From Aeriscardovia sp. (GTDB lineage: Bacteria > Actinomycetota > Actinomycetes > Actinomycetales > Bifidobacteriaceae): a stretch of DNA of 64,000 nucleotides. How positions within the stretch are numbered: position 1 is the first letter of the stretch; every line of letters starts with the position of its first letter. Under the pieces are notes generated by a model. It was not told the origin of the DNA. It did not search any database and saw only the letters and a program-made list of their open reading frames with translations. This document shows, piece by piece, positions 1 to 8,892 of the stretch. The DNA lies in the NCBI GenBank assembly GCA_017965665.1, contig JAGCPN010000001.1:62001-126000 (forward strand), given 5' to 3'. Made by a program: the position numbers and the translations under genes.

Positions 1-49
1 CCCTGATTTTGGCTTTTTACTGCGGCACATTTGCTTTGGGAGGCAAGTG
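1..49. other. Short leader before the first gene
   Basis: No gene is visible in these 49 bases. They end with a GGGAGG ribosome binding site at 38-43 that serves the methyltransferase gene starting at 50. In actinomycetes the gene upstream of this position is usually ribosomal protein L20, but nothing here shows it. Confidence 0.4.
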
Positions 50-856
50 ATGAGGGGAGAGAGGCTCGAAGCGGGATCCGAAAGGGCGGCCAAGCTCGCG
101 TTCTACGCCACAAAGCCCGGCTGGAAAAAGACCGGCCGATTTTTGGTGGAAGGGCCCCAGGCGGTGAGGGAGGCCATAAGGGCCGGGGCGGCCGGGGACG
201 TCTACTTTGACGAGTCCCTTTCCCTCCCCCAGGAATTTACGGAGGGCGAAGGGGCCTACTTCCACCCCGCATCCCATAGGGCGCTCGAAAAAATTTCCAA
301 AGACTGCCAGGGGGTCTTGGCTTCTGCCCCGACATGGGACCTTTCAGAGGGCTTTTCTTCCCTGGACTTCTCCGCGCCCTGCGTGATTTGCGCTCTGTGG
401 CAGGTGAGGGATCCGGGAAACGAGGGGACGGTCATACGCAGCTGCGACGCCGCGGGGGGCAGGGCCGTCCTTTTGGTGGACGAGTGCGCCTCTCCCTTCA
501 ACCCCAAAGTCGTCAGGGCCAGCGCCGGCTCCATTTTCCACGTCCCCGTCCTTCGCTGCTCGGAAGCGGAACTTTTGTCGCTGCGTTCCAAAGCCTCCCT
601 CCTCTCTACAAGCGGCAGGGATTTTGATAAAAAGGTGTTAGTCGACAATTCCCCTTCCGATCTGGCAGGGCTGGGGCCGGTGGTGATGCTGTTTGGCAAC
701 GAGGCCCGCGGCCTTCCCGAACGGCTCATACGCTCCAGCCGGGCCGTGTGCAAGATACCTATTTACGGGGGGGCGGAGTCCCTCAACCTCTCCTCGGCCG
801 CGTCCATCCTGCTCTATGACGCGGCCCGGAGCCAAAGAATGAAAGGTGAACTATGA
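50..856 (+). CDS. TrmH/SpoU-family RNA 2'-O-methyltransferase
   Basis: A 268-residue SPOUT-class methyltransferase that probably 2'-O-methylates a ribose in 23S rRNA or tRNA using S-adenosylmethionine. The N-terminal ~90 residues resemble the substrate-binding domain of RlmB/TsnR proteins (FLVEGPQAVREA). The C-terminal half carries the three SPOUT motifs: DPGNEGTVIRSCDAAG, VMLFGNEARGLP and KIPIYGGAESLNLSSAAS, which form the knotted cofactor site. I chose ATG at 50 over GTG at 47 because GGGAGG at 38-43 is 6 nt from the ATG but only 3 nt from the GTG. Its stop overlaps the pheS start (ATGA), so the two are probably cotranscribed. The exact RNA target cannot be read from sequence. Confidence 0.9.
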   Translation: MRGERLEAGSERAAKLAFYATKPGWKKTGRFLVEGPQAVREAIRAGAAGDVYFDESLSLPQEFTEGEGAYFHPASHRALEKISKDCQGVLASAPTWDLSEGFSSLDFSAPCVICALWQVRDPGNEGTVIRSCDAAGGRAVLLVDECASPFNPKVVRASAGSIFHVPVLRCSEAELLSLRSKASLLSTSGRDFDKKVLVDNSPSDLAGLGPVVMLFGNEARGLPERLIRSSRAVCKIPIYGGAESLNLSSAASILLYDAARSQRMKGEL

Positions 857-1878
857 ATGCGGTTTTCAACCTCTCCGCACTCTCTTCTTCCCTGAAAGAA
901 AGCCTGGAAGAAATAGGGGGGGCGAAAACTTCCCAGGATCTCGAGGCCGTCCACTCCAAGTACTTCGGGTCACAGGGGATCTTCTCTTCGGCGTCTAAGT
1001 CCATAGGCTCTTTGGACAAAGAGAAAAGGAAGGAAGCCGGAGAATTTTTCGGAAGGTGCAAAAAGGAGTTCGACGCGGCATTCCTTAAGAAGAAGGAGGA
1101 AGTGGAGGCCGAAGAAGAGCGGGAGAAGTTATTGTCGGAAAGGGTCGACATGACCCTCCCCTTCACGCGCTTTCCCATGGGCTCCCTGCACCCCGTAACC
1201 CTGGTGCAGCGGGAGATGGAGCGCTTCTTTATGTCCCTGGGCTGGTCTTTGGGGGACGGCCCGGAAGTTGAGCACGCGTGGTACAACTTCGACGCCTTAA
1301 ACTTCCCTCCCGACCACCCGGCCCGCCAGATGCAGGACACTTTCTACATGGCCCCCGAGGAATCGAACCTGGTTTTGAGGACCCAGACCAGTTCCACCCA
1401 GGTCCGCGAGATGATTTCATCCCCCCTCCCCCTCTACACCGCCTCAATAGGGAGGGTCTTCAGATCCGACACCTTGGACGCCTTCCACTCCCCGGTGTTC
1501 CACCAGTGCGAGGGTCTGGCCGTAGACGAAGGGCTGAGCGTGGCGGATCTGAAAGGTGTACTCGAGGCCCTCGTCTCTTCCCTCTTCAAAAAGAAGGGGG
1601 ACGTGCGCCTTCGCCCCTCCTACTTCCCCTTTACCGAGCCCAGCTTTGAAATGGACATGCTCCTGGAGGGGAGCGGGAAGTGGGTGGAACTGGGCGGCGC
1701 CGGAATGGTGCACCCCAACGTCTTAAAGAGCGCGGGAGTGGACTGTGAAAAATACACCGGCTTCGCCTTCGGAATAGGGATTGAAAGGGTGGCCATGCTC
1801 AAATACGGCATAGCCGACATGCATGACCTGGTGGAGGGCGATGCGCGCTTCAGCCACCAATTTGCAATGGGGGACTAA
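853..1878 (+). CDS. pheS: Phenylalanine-tRNA ligase alpha subunit
   Basis: The 341-residue catalytic subunit of the alpha2-beta2 phenylalanyl-tRNA synthetase, a class II enzyme that charges tRNA-Phe in the cytoplasm. An N-terminal coiled-coil region (about residues 10-95, rich in Lys/Glu) is followed by the class II core. Motif 2 is seen around FHQCEGLAVDEG, and the ATP-binding motif 3 region around GAGMVHPNVLKSAG and FAFGIGIERVAMLKYGI. Length is normal for a bacterial PheS. ATG at 853 overlaps the stop of the preceding methyltransferase gene, and its own TAA shares a base with the pheT start (TAATG), so translational coupling is likely. Confidence 0.97.
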   Translation: MNAVFNLSALSSSLKESLEEIGGAKTSQDLEAVHSKYFGSQGIFSSASKSIGSLDKEKRKEAGEFFGRCKKEFDAAFLKKKEEVEAEEEREKLLSERVDMTLPFTRFPMGSLHPVTLVQREMERFFMSLGWSLGDGPEVEHAWYNFDALNFPPDHPARQMQDTFYMAPEESNLVLRTQTSSTQVREMISSPLPLYTASIGRVFRSDTLDAFHSPVFHQCEGLAVDEGLSVADLKGVLEALVSSLFKKKGDVRLRPSYFPFTEPSFEMDMLLEGSGKWVELGGAGMVHPNVLKSAGVDCEKYTGFAFGIGIERVAMLKYGIADMHDLVEGDARFSHQFAMGD

Positions 1879-4364
1879 TGAGTGTGATAGATCTGGACTG
1901 GATGAAGGACTACGTGGAGGTCTCGCCCTCCGCGTCCGCGCAGGATATCGCCTCCACCTTTACTGCCATGGGTTTTGAAGAGGAGAAGCTTTCTCCTGCG
2001 ATCTTGGGCCCCCTGGTCGTGGGGCACGTATTGGAGTGCGAGATTGAAGAGCACAGGGGCCGCACCATCCACTTTTGCAAAATCGACATAGGCGAAAAGG
2101 TGGAAGAGATAGTGTGCGGAGCTCCCAACATCGCCAAAGGTAGCTGGGTGGTGGCGGCCCTGCCGGGAGCCGTCCTCGCAGCAGGCTTCGCCATCCTCCC
2201 CCAGCCCAAGTACGGCCACACTTCCAACGGGATGTGCTGCTCATTTAGGGAGCTGGGGCTCAAAGGATCCAGCCAGGACGGAATTATCCTCCTAGACGAT
2301 CTGGGACAGGAGGGGAAAATCCGCCCCGGCCAGGACGCCATCCCCCTTTTGGGGATTAAAGGCTGGAAGCTCGAAGTGGAAATCACCCCCAACAGGGGAT
2401 ACGCCCTGTGCTACAGGGGGATGGCGAGGGAGTACTCGTGCGCCACCGGCGGGGCCTTCAAAGATCCCGCGCTGAATCCCGGCCTCCCCTCCCTTCCCGC
2501 CGCCGGGGCGGAAGAGATTGAAGTGGCCCCGGGCCTTGAAGAGCTTTACAACTTCTTTGCCGTCCGCGCCCTGGGCGGGGGCCTTTCAAAAGACCCTGAA
2601 GACGCGGTCTTTTGCCGCCTGGCGATGTCGGACGTGATGGCGAAGAGTGCCGTCCGGGCCGCGGCCTCGTTTGCGACCCTGGAGATCGGGTGCCCTGTGG
2701 AAGCTTTGGACGCCTCCAAGATCTCCTTCCCGCTGGAAGTGCGCCGGGGCGAAGCGGGAGAAAAGATCAGGATTTCGGGCAGGGATCTGGAGTGCGCAGG
2801 TAAAATCGTCCTCTCCCAGAAAAAGGACGGCAAGATCCTCTCCCTTCTCGGCCTGGGGTCCTCTTCGGATCTGGAAGCCGGAGAGGGATGCGAAAGCGCC
2901 CTCCTCTTTTCCTACTCCCTCCGCCCCTCCTATGCCTCCAGGCTCTCCCAGGGCCTGAAGGCTTCAAGCGACCTTTCTTACCGCTTCGAGCGCGGAGTTG
3001 ACAGCCGCGCCGCCGCGCCCGCCCTCAGGCGCGCCCTCTCCCTCCTGCCCTCCTGCAGCTTTGAAGGCGCCGCAAGATTCGCAAGGGAGTGGGAAGAAAG
3101 GGTGGTGGCGCTAGATCCCCGAAGGGCCGAAAAGCTTTTGGGAGAAAAGTTTCCCGCCTCAGACATGAAAGAAAAGCTCGAGGAGGCCGGCTGCCGGGTC
3201 GAAGAGGCAGGATCCCTGCTCTCTGTAAAGGTCCCCTCCTGGAGGTACGACCTCTCCCTGCCCGTGGACCTTGCAGCCGAAGCGGGAAGACTCAGGGGAT
3301 ACGGCTCCATTTCGGCCAAAGCCCCCCAAAACCCCGCCATGGCCTCCTCTTCCCCCCTCAAGCGCACCGAAGGCAAGGTCCAGGACGCTCTGGCGTACTT
3401 TGGGGCAGATGAAGTCATGAGCTACCCGTTTGTGGGAGAGAAGGACTTTGCCCTCCTCTCCGAGAGCGCATCCGAACTCAAACTCATGAAGATCGCCAAC
3501 CCCCTCTACGATTCGAGGCCGTACCTGAGGACCGATCTTCTCTCTACCCTGCTCTTTACCGCCGCCTCCAACGTCCGCCGGGGCCTGGAAGGGGTGAAAG
3601 TGTTTGAAACCGGGAGGGTGTTTCTCTCCAAGGGGAACGCCTGGTTCTCGCAGCCTTCCCCCCTCGCAGAAAGGCTGAGCGACGAAAAGCTGGCGGCCAT
3701 AGAGCTCTCTTTGCCCGACCAGCCCTGCCACGCGGCCGCCGTGTTTTCGGGGAAGGGCTTTGAAAACAACTGGCAAAAAGAGAGGGATCTGCTGGACTAC
3801 AGAGACGCTCTTGAAGCCCTGAACCGGATCCAGGAGAGGCTGGGGGTGAAATTTGAAATCCGCCAGGGAAGGCCCGATCCGGCCCCGGGCTTCAACCCAC
3901 AGATTTTCCACCCGGGCAGAAGCTGCGCGCTCTTGCTCGCGGGCTCCCTTTGCGGGGTGGCAGGAGAGATAAGCCCCAAAGCGGCCAGGGATTTGGGGCT
4001 GTTCGAGCATACCTCGGCGCTGGAACTCGACCTGGACAAGATCTCCTCTCTCCCTGTTGCGCCTTTCCGCGCCTCTTCCCCTTCTCCCTTCCCTTCGGTC
4101 AAACAGGACTTCTCTTTCGAGCCCGCGCCGGGCATGAGCTGCGGGGATCTGGAAGGCTTAATACGCGCGGGCGCGGGGGATCTTTTGGAAGACTTGGAGC
4201 TTTTCGACGTCTACAGCGAAGAGGGCGAAGCTCCCTCCCTGACATTTTCCGTCTCCTTCAGGTCCAAAGAAAAGACTTTGGATTCGCAAGAGATTACAAA
4301 GATACGTGATAGCATAATTTCCATTGCCCAGGCCGCGGGAGCGCGACTGAAAGGGAATTGTTAG
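1878..4364 (+). CDS. pheT: Phenylalanine-tRNA ligase beta subunit
   Basis: The 828-residue large subunit of phenylalanyl-tRNA synthetase. Visible in order are an N-terminal tRNA-binding OB fold (about 40-150, with GAPNIAKGSWVVAALPGA), the B3/B4 editing region (about 200-400, including RFERGVDSRAA), the B5 domain (about 405-480), the catalytic-like core (FGADEVMSYPFV onward) and a C-terminal FDX-ACB anticodon-binding domain in the last ~95 residues (PSPFPSVKQDFSFEP). It follows pheS with a one-base overlap, the usual bacterial arrangement. Nothing appears truncated. Confidence 0.97.
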   Translation: MSVIDLDWMKDYVEVSPSASAQDIASTFTAMGFEEEKLSPAILGPLVVGHVLECEIEEHRGRTIHFCKIDIGEKVEEIVCGAPNIAKGSWVVAALPGAVLAAGFAILPQPKYGHTSNGMCCSFRELGLKGSSQDGIILLDDLGQEGKIRPGQDAIPLLGIKGWKLEVEITPNRGYALCYRGMAREYSCATGGAFKDPALNPGLPSLPAAGAEEIEVAPGLEELYNFFAVRALGGGLSKDPEDAVFCRLAMSDVMAKSAVRAAASFATLEIGCPVEALDASKISFPLEVRRGEAGEKIRISGRDLECAGKIVLSQKKDGKILSLLGLGSSSDLEAGEGCESALLFSYSLRPSYASRLSQGLKASSDLSYRFERGVDSRAAAPALRRALSLLPSCSFEGAARFAREWEERVVALDPRRAEKLLGEKFPASDMKEKLEEAGCRVEEAGSLLSVKVPSWRYDLSLPVDLAAEAGRLRGYGSISAKAPQNPAMASSSPLKRTEGKVQDALAYFGADEVMSYPFVGEKDFALLSESASELKLMKIANPLYDSRPYLRTDLLSTLLFTAASNVRRGLEGVKVFETGRVFLSKGNAWFSQPSPLAERLSDEKLAAIELSLPDQPCHAAAVFSGKGFENNWQKERDLLDYRDALEALNRIQERLGVKFEIRQGRPDPAPGFNPQIFHPGRSCALLLAGSLCGVAGEISPKAARDLGLFEHTSALELDLDKISSLPVAPFRASSPSPFPSVKQDFSFEPAPGMSCGDLEGLIRAGAGDLLEDLELFDVYSEEGEAPSLTFSVSFRSKEKTLDSQEITKIRDSIISIAQAAGARLKGNC

Positions 4365-4376
4365 GCGGAAAGAAAA

Positions 4377-5270
4377 ATGAACGAGCAAAACGAAGGAAAC
4401 CACGGGTCGCCTCAAGATCCGCAGGGAAGTGTTTCTGCAGAGCCCCAACAGGCCCCCCAGGGCGCGTCTGGCGGCAGGGGGCCCCAAGAAGAGAAAAAGC
4501 AGGAAGAGGCCAAAGAGGAGAAGGCCGCACAGATAGATTACGACGCTTCAGGGCTGGATCCCGATCCGGACGTCCCCGGAACCGACAAGCCCCTCTACGG
4601 GCAGATGCTCTCGCAGTACCCGGGCTACAACCCCTACATCTTCGGCGCCCCCGACAGCTCCCAGCAAGCCCCAAAAGAAGAGGCAAAGCCCGCGGAAGGG
4701 GGTGACAACCCCTTCTCCGATGCGTACGGAGCTCAGGGCCCTGCGGGCGGCCCGGGGAGCTCACAGCAGCCTCCCCAAAACTTCCAAAACCCTCCCCAGA
4801 ACTCCCAGCAGTTCGGCCAAGGGCCCCAGAACCCCTACTTCGGCCAGCAGCCTCCCCAAAATCCCTACTACGGCCAGCCCTTCCAGGGACCCCAGCAGGG
4901 CCCCTTTGGAGGGTACGGATACGGGTCGCAGCCGCAAAACCCCTACGCCGGCAGGCAGGAGAATATAAACACCTCCGACCCGAGGCAGAACCCCTACTAT
5001 GGGAAGACGGACGGGTTTGCCGTCATCGCCTTCGTAGCTTCGCTGCTTGGGATCTGGATAGTGGGGCTGCCCCTGGGCATTTTCTCCCTCTTCCGCATAA
5101 AGCAGCTTCACACCCGCGGCAAGGGGCTGGCGATAGCCGCCATAGTCATCTCCTGCATCTACATAGTTTTGGAAATTGTCCTCTTTTTCTTCGGGATAAC
5201 CGACCAGCAGATTGTCAGCTGGCTCACCCAGAAACTTGGCGCGGGATCGGGAAGCGGCCTTAAGATCTGA
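4377..5270 (+). CDS. DUF4190-type membrane protein with long low-complexity N-terminus
   Basis: A 297-residue protein. Roughly the first 200 residues are disordered and extremely rich in Pro, Gln, Gly, Asn and Tyr, with a recurring NPYYGQ/NPYFGQ unit. Two hydrophobic segments follow (about 212-236 and 246-272), joined by a basic loop (FRIKQLHTRGKG), which is the DUF4190 pattern. The long tail precedes the first membrane segment and is probably cytoplasmic. The gene starts 12 bp after pheT and probably belongs to the same transcript. Function unknown. Confidence 0.8.
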   Translation: MNEQNEGNHGSPQDPQGSVSAEPQQAPQGASGGRGPQEEKKQEEAKEEKAAQIDYDASGLDPDPDVPGTDKPLYGQMLSQYPGYNPYIFGAPDSSQQAPKEEAKPAEGGDNPFSDAYGAQGPAGGPGSSQQPPQNFQNPPQNSQQFGQGPQNPYFGQQPPQNPYYGQPFQGPQQGPFGGYGYGSQPQNPYAGRQENINTSDPRQNPYYGKTDGFAVIAFVASLLGIWIVGLPLGIFSLFRIKQLHTRGKGLAIAAIVISCIYIVLEIVLFFFGITDQQIVSWLTQKLGAGSGSGLKI

Positions 5271-5290
5271 AGCAGGCGCAAGGAGGGAAA

Positions 5291-6235
5291 ATGGAAGAAG
5301 AGAGAAGAAAGAGCGGCTCGGGGAGGGGCGGAAAGCCTCCCTTCGGAGGGCAAAAAGGAAGGGGCGGAAAGCCTTCGGGGCGGAAGGGCGCCCCTGCCGC
5401 CCGCAGGCGCTCAGGCGCGGGCGCGGGCGAAAAAGGCGGGCGGACCTTCCGATCCCAAAGGCCGGAGAACAAAAAGAAGGCCGTGGACAGGGACAGGTAT
5501 CCTTCGCAAAACCCCTACGACAGGCTGCGGCCTGAAGAGCCTCCCCTCCCCCGGGGGCTTTCCTGGGACATGCTCTCCCCGTCCGACAAAGACGCCCTGA
5601 GATCCCTCAGCCGGGAGCACGCCGAAAATGTGGGCCTCCATATCCTCGCGGCCTACGGGCTGGAAGGCGAAGACCTCCCTCTGGCCCTGGCCCACGCCAA
5701 GTGGGCGGCCTCCAACGCCTCCCGCATTGACATAGCAAGGGAGTGCCTGGCCCTCATGGCCTACAGGTCCCAGGACTACAGGACCGCCCTGAAGGAGTTT
5801 TTGACCGTGCGCCGCCTCAACGGCGAAAGCGACTGGATTCCATTCATAGCGGACTGCTACAGAGGGCTGGGCGAGCCCCGCAGGGCGATCGAGTTAATAA
5901 AGCAGGAGAGCCCCAAAGCGGGTCCCGAGGCGAAGCTGGAAATGATGATGGTCATGGCGGGAGCCTTCGCCGACTTGGGAGACTTTCAGAAAGCGCTGAA
6001 AATCGTGAGGGTCATGGAGGAAATAAAGGGCCTGCCTGCGGCCTACAGGCTCAGGGCCCTGGAAGCCGAACAGAACTTTCTTTCCGCCTCCGGCCGCGAG
6101 CGCGAGGCTGACGCCATGGAAGGAAAAATCGAAGAACTGGAGGACCAGGTCTTTCCTCAGACAGAAGAGGAGGATGTCTTGGACTTCGACCTCGAGACCC
6201 TGGACGAGAGGGTGATAGCCGACCTTCTGGGTTAG
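5291..6235 (+). CDS. Tetratricopeptide-repeat-like cytoplasmic protein
   Basis: A 314-residue protein with a very basic, Gly/Arg/Lys-rich first ~90 residues followed by alpha-helical repeats of TPR type (for example LALAHAKWAASNASRIDIARE, then DYRTALKEFLTVRRLNGES, then GDFQKALKIVRVMEE). It ends in an acidic tail (QTEEEDVLDFDLETLDE). No enzyme motif is seen. The start ATG has a perfect AGGAGG 7 bases upstream. Actinomycetes often carry a similar TPR protein just before tlyA. The basic head suggests nucleic acid or ribosome contact, but that is inference. Confidence 0.75.
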   Translation: MEEERRKSGSGRGGKPPFGGQKGRGGKPSGRKGAPAARRRSGAGAGEKGGRTFRSQRPENKKKAVDRDRYPSQNPYDRLRPEEPPLPRGLSWDMLSPSDKDALRSLSREHAENVGLHILAAYGLEGEDLPLALAHAKWAASNASRIDIARECLALMAYRSQDYRTALKEFLTVRRLNGESDWIPFIADCYRGLGEPRRAIELIKQESPKAGPEAKLEMMMVMAGAFADLGDFQKALKIVRVMEEIKGLPAAYRLRALEAEQNFLSASGREREADAMEGKIEELEDQVFPQTEEEDVLDFDLETLDERVIADLLG

Positions 6236-6243
6236 GGGGAAGT

Positions 6244-6966
6244 TTGAGGCTCGACGCGTTTCTCGCCGGGCGCGAGAAGATCTCGCGCACCAAGTGCAAG
6301 GAGCTGATCCTTGCAGGAAAGGTCAAGGTGGAGGGCAAAGCCGCCCTCAAGCCCTCCCTTTTGCTGGATGGCGGGGAAAAAGTCGAAGTTGAGCCCGCAG
6401 AGGTGTTCGTTTCCCGCGGGGCCCTTAAACTGAAGGCCGCGCTGGAAGCCTTCTCCCCTCTAGGCCTCAGCGTCTCCGGGAAGCTGTGCATCGACGTAGG
6501 GGCGAGCACGGGGGGCTTTACCCAGGTCCTTTTGGCCCGGGGGGCCCGGGCCGTAATAGCATTGGACGTGGGGCGGGGCCAGCTCTCCTCCCTCCTGCGA
6601 AAAGATCCCCGCGTAAAAAATATGGAAGGGGTGAACATCAGGTACCTGGACTCTTCTTCCCTCCCCTTCCCCCCTTCGTTTGCCTCAGCCGACCTTTCCT
6701 TCATCTCCCTCGACCTGGCCTTCCCGAAAATTTCCGAAATAGAGAGCGTAAAGGACTGCGTGGCGCTCGTAAAGCCCGAGTTTGAAGCGGGCAGGGGCGG
6801 CCTCGGAAAAGGGGGAGTGGTAAGAGACGGGAAGGTGCGCGCAGAGTGCCTTAACAAGGCCGAGGAGGCGGCCCGAAGGGCCGGGTTTTCCGTCCTCTCC
6901 CGCATGCCTTCCCCCATCTTGGGCGAAAAGGGAAATGAGGAATTCCTCATTTGGGCACACAGATAG
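6244..6966 (+). CDS. tlyA: TlyA-family rRNA 2'-O-methyltransferase
   Basis: A 240-residue protein with an N-terminal S4 RNA-binding domain (MRLDAFLAGREKISRTKCKE, about 1-60) and an FtsJ-type methyltransferase domain. The SAM site reads CIDVGASTGGFTQVLL. The VSRGALKL lysine, LVKPEFEAG lysine and NEEFLIW glutamate match the K-D-K-E catalytic set of TlyA enzymes. Family members methylate riboses in 16S/23S rRNA and were first named haemolysins. The start is TTG at 6244, preceded by GGGGGAAG; no ATG fits better. It ends 10 bp before the likely nadK start. Confidence 0.92.
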   Translation: MRLDAFLAGREKISRTKCKELILAGKVKVEGKAALKPSLLLDGGEKVEVEPAEVFVSRGALKLKAALEAFSPLGLSVSGKLCIDVGASTGGFTQVLLARGARAVIALDVGRGQLSSLLRKDPRVKNMEGVNIRYLDSSSLPFPPSFASADLSFISLDLAFPKISEIESVKDCVALVKPEFEAGRGGLGKGGVVRDGKVRAECLNKAEEAARRAGFSVLSRMPSPILGEKGNEEFLIWAHR

Positions 6967-6976
6967 AATTGGTAGC

Positions 6977-7837
6977 ATGCGCCAGATAACCGTCATCTCC
7001 AGATCCTCCCTCATCCGCTCCCGAATGGTGCTCAGATTTTGCTCCCTGCTATCTAAGGGGTTTAAAGTCAATCTGGAAGCCGCAGTCCGGCACCATCCCT
7101 TAGAAGAGATGCCCAGGCCTTTGAGCCCTAAGACGGAGCTGGTGGTGGCGCTGGGGGGGGACGGAACTATCCTGGCCGCCTGCGAAAAGGTAAAAGGGAC
7201 CGGGATCCCCCTCTTTGGGATAAACATGGGCCATCTCGGGTTCCTCACCCAGCCCGGCACAAATCTTCCCCAGATCGCAGATGAAATTTTTGAAGGCAAC
7301 TATCCGCTCTCCAAACACTTCCTCTTGGAAGCTTCGATAGATCTGGGGCGCAAAACGGTCAAGGGCTGGGCCCTCAACGAAATGGCCGTGGAAAGATCCG
7401 CAAATTCCAGGATGGTTTCTCTCGGCATTTCCGTGGATGGGGAGCAGATGGCCGTCTTTGACGCCAATGGCCTGGTAATTTCGACCCCTACAGGATCCAC
7501 CGCCTACGCGCTGAGCGCCGGAGGAGCCGTAATCTGGCCGGGGGTCAAGGCGCTGGAAGTGGTGCCGGTAGCTGCCGCCGTGCTGATGCCCGGCCCCCTG
7601 ATAGTGGGCAAAGAAAGCGAGATTGAAGTGGAGATCCTCCCCGACTCGCCTTCGGATGCCTGCCTCATCTTCGACGGGCGCAGGCACCTGTCTGCAAAAC
7701 CCTCCCTCTCGATCCGGGTGCGCCACTCCTCCCAGTTCATAGCCATGGCGGGCAGCTACTCTTCTTTTGCAGGCCACCTCGCCTCCAAGTTCCGCCTTCC
7801 CGCCCTGGGATGGAAAGAGGGGGAGGGGGGAAGGTAA
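6977..7837 (+). CDS. nadK: NAD kinase
   Basis: A 286-residue NAD kinase that phosphorylates NAD to NADP. The diagnostic ALGGDGTIL motif lies at residues 58-66 and the second conserved block is ISTPTGSTAYALSAGG. I chose ATG at 6977 rather than an in-frame ATG at 6935, because the shorter form begins at the family's usual first strand (MRQITVIS). It also has TAGAAT exactly seven bases upstream, the spacing of a leaderless promoter. An almost identical TAGAATTGG-N-AG element precedes sdaA. In most actinomycetes recN follows nadK; here an unrelated small gene does. Confidence 0.95.
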   Translation: MRQITVISRSSLIRSRMVLRFCSLLSKGFKVNLEAAVRHHPLEEMPRPLSPKTELVVALGGDGTILAACEKVKGTGIPLFGINMGHLGFLTQPGTNLPQIADEIFEGNYPLSKHFLLEASIDLGRKTVKGWALNEMAVERSANSRMVSLGISVDGEQMAVFDANGLVISTPTGSTAYALSAGGAVIWPGVKALEVVPVAAAVLMPGPLIVGKESEIEVEILPDSPSDACLIFDGRRHLSAKPSLSIRVRHSSQFIAMAGSYSSFAGHLASKFRLPALGWKEGEGGR

Positions 7838-8290
7838 GTGAAAAAGGATTTGTGTCCCCCTTCGGGCGCTTCCAGCCTCCCCTCCTCCTCCGGCGACTGC
7901 TTCGATCTCCTTTTGGCCGCCTGTTGGCGCCTCAGCCAGCTGCGCTACGTCTTTCTGGTGTGGGCGGAAAAGGGGAATATGAACCCGAATTTCGAACCCG
8001 TTTTGAGGTTCTGCTCCGCCATCATTTCCCCCTGGCCCAAGAGGGAGGCCTGCCTTCCCCCCTCGCCTGAAATGCTGAAGAAAGAGAAGGAGATGTTCGC
8101 CTCCATGGAAAGGCACGTCTCTTCTTTCAGGCACGCAGAGAGGGAGGCCGACGCCTCCCTGATGGCAGACGAGCTCGTGCAGGTAGCCGATTTTGCTTCG
8201 GCGATAAGGGAGCTGTGCGATCCCGGGTTCTCCCCGGCGTCTTTTTTGGACGTGAAGGCGGCATGGGCCGCCGAGGGGGGAAAGGGATGA
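7838..8290 (+). CDS. Unrecognised 150-residue protein between nadK and nadD
   Basis: I do not recognise this protein. GTG at 7838 directly follows the nadK stop (TAAGTG) with GGGGAAGG upstream, and its stop region overlaps the nadD ATG, so it is very likely translated in the operon. It has no signal peptide, membrane segment or metal motif. The second half is mostly helical and charged (EMLKKEKEMFASMERH, SFRHAEREADASLM). It occupies the place where recN normally sits, but 150 residues with no Walker A rules out RecN itself. Confidence 0.65.
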   Translation: MKKDLCPPSGASSLPSSSGDCFDLLLAACWRLSQLRYVFLVWAEKGNMNPNFEPVLRFCSAIISPWPKREACLPPSPEMLKKEKEMFASMERHVSSFRHAEREADASLMADELVQVADFASAIRELCDPGFSPASFLDVKAAWAAEGGKG

Positions 8291-8883
8291 AAAGGATCGG
8301 AATAATGGGGGGGAGTTTCGACCCCATTCACTACGGCCATCTGGCGGCCGCCTCCCAGGCCGCTTTCAGCCTCGGCCTGGACAGGGTGGTCTTTGCCCCT
8401 ACAAATTTTTCCCTAAATAAGCGCCCGAAAGCCGGGGCCCGGGATCGGTGCGCCATGGCCGCCATGGCCACGGCGCCGGATCCGAGGTTTTCAGTGTCGC
8501 AGGTGGACGTTGAGAGGGGAGGGCCTACTTTCGCCTTTGACACGGTTTCGGACCTTTCCGCCATTTTGGGGCCATGCGAGCTCTTCTTTATAACCGGGAT
8601 GGACGCCCTGGCGGGGATGGAAGGGTGGAAAAACTGGGAAGATCTCCTCTCCATGGCGAAGTTTGTAGGCGCTACGCGCCCGGGCTGCAGCACGCGCCTG
8701 CCCGAAAAACTTGAGGGGAGGGCGATTGTTTTGCCCGTCCCTTCCCTGGCGATCTCTTCCACCGAGATCCGCAGGAGGGTCGGACGGGGAGAGCCCATAG
8801 ACTACCTCACTGCGCCCTCCGTGTGCCGGTTTATACGCTTTCGCGGCCTGTACGGGGCGGAATTTGTCCACAGAGTTAATTAA
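8287..8883 (+). CDS. nadD: Nicotinate-nucleotide adenylyltransferase
   Basis: A 198-residue NadD that makes deamido-NAD from nicotinate mononucleotide and ATP. The nucleotidyltransferase motif GGSFDPIHYGHL (HxGH) is at the N-terminus and the second signature ISSTEIRRRVGRG near the C-terminus. ATG at 8287 has GGGGGGAAAGGG just upstream and overlaps the preceding gene's stop. With nadK it places two NAD(P) steps in one operon. No RsfS or DnaA-adjacent partner follows; prs is next. Confidence 0.95.
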   Translation: MKRIGIMGGSFDPIHYGHLAAASQAAFSLGLDRVVFAPTNFSLNKRPKAGARDRCAMAAMATAPDPRFSVSQVDVERGGPTFAFDTVSDLSAILGPCELFFITGMDALAGMEGWKNWEDLLSMAKFVGATRPGCSTRLPEKLEGRAIVLPVPSLAISSTEIRRRVGRGEPIDYLTAPSVCRFIRFRGLYGAEFVHRVN

Positions 8884-8892
8884 TTTCGTTTT

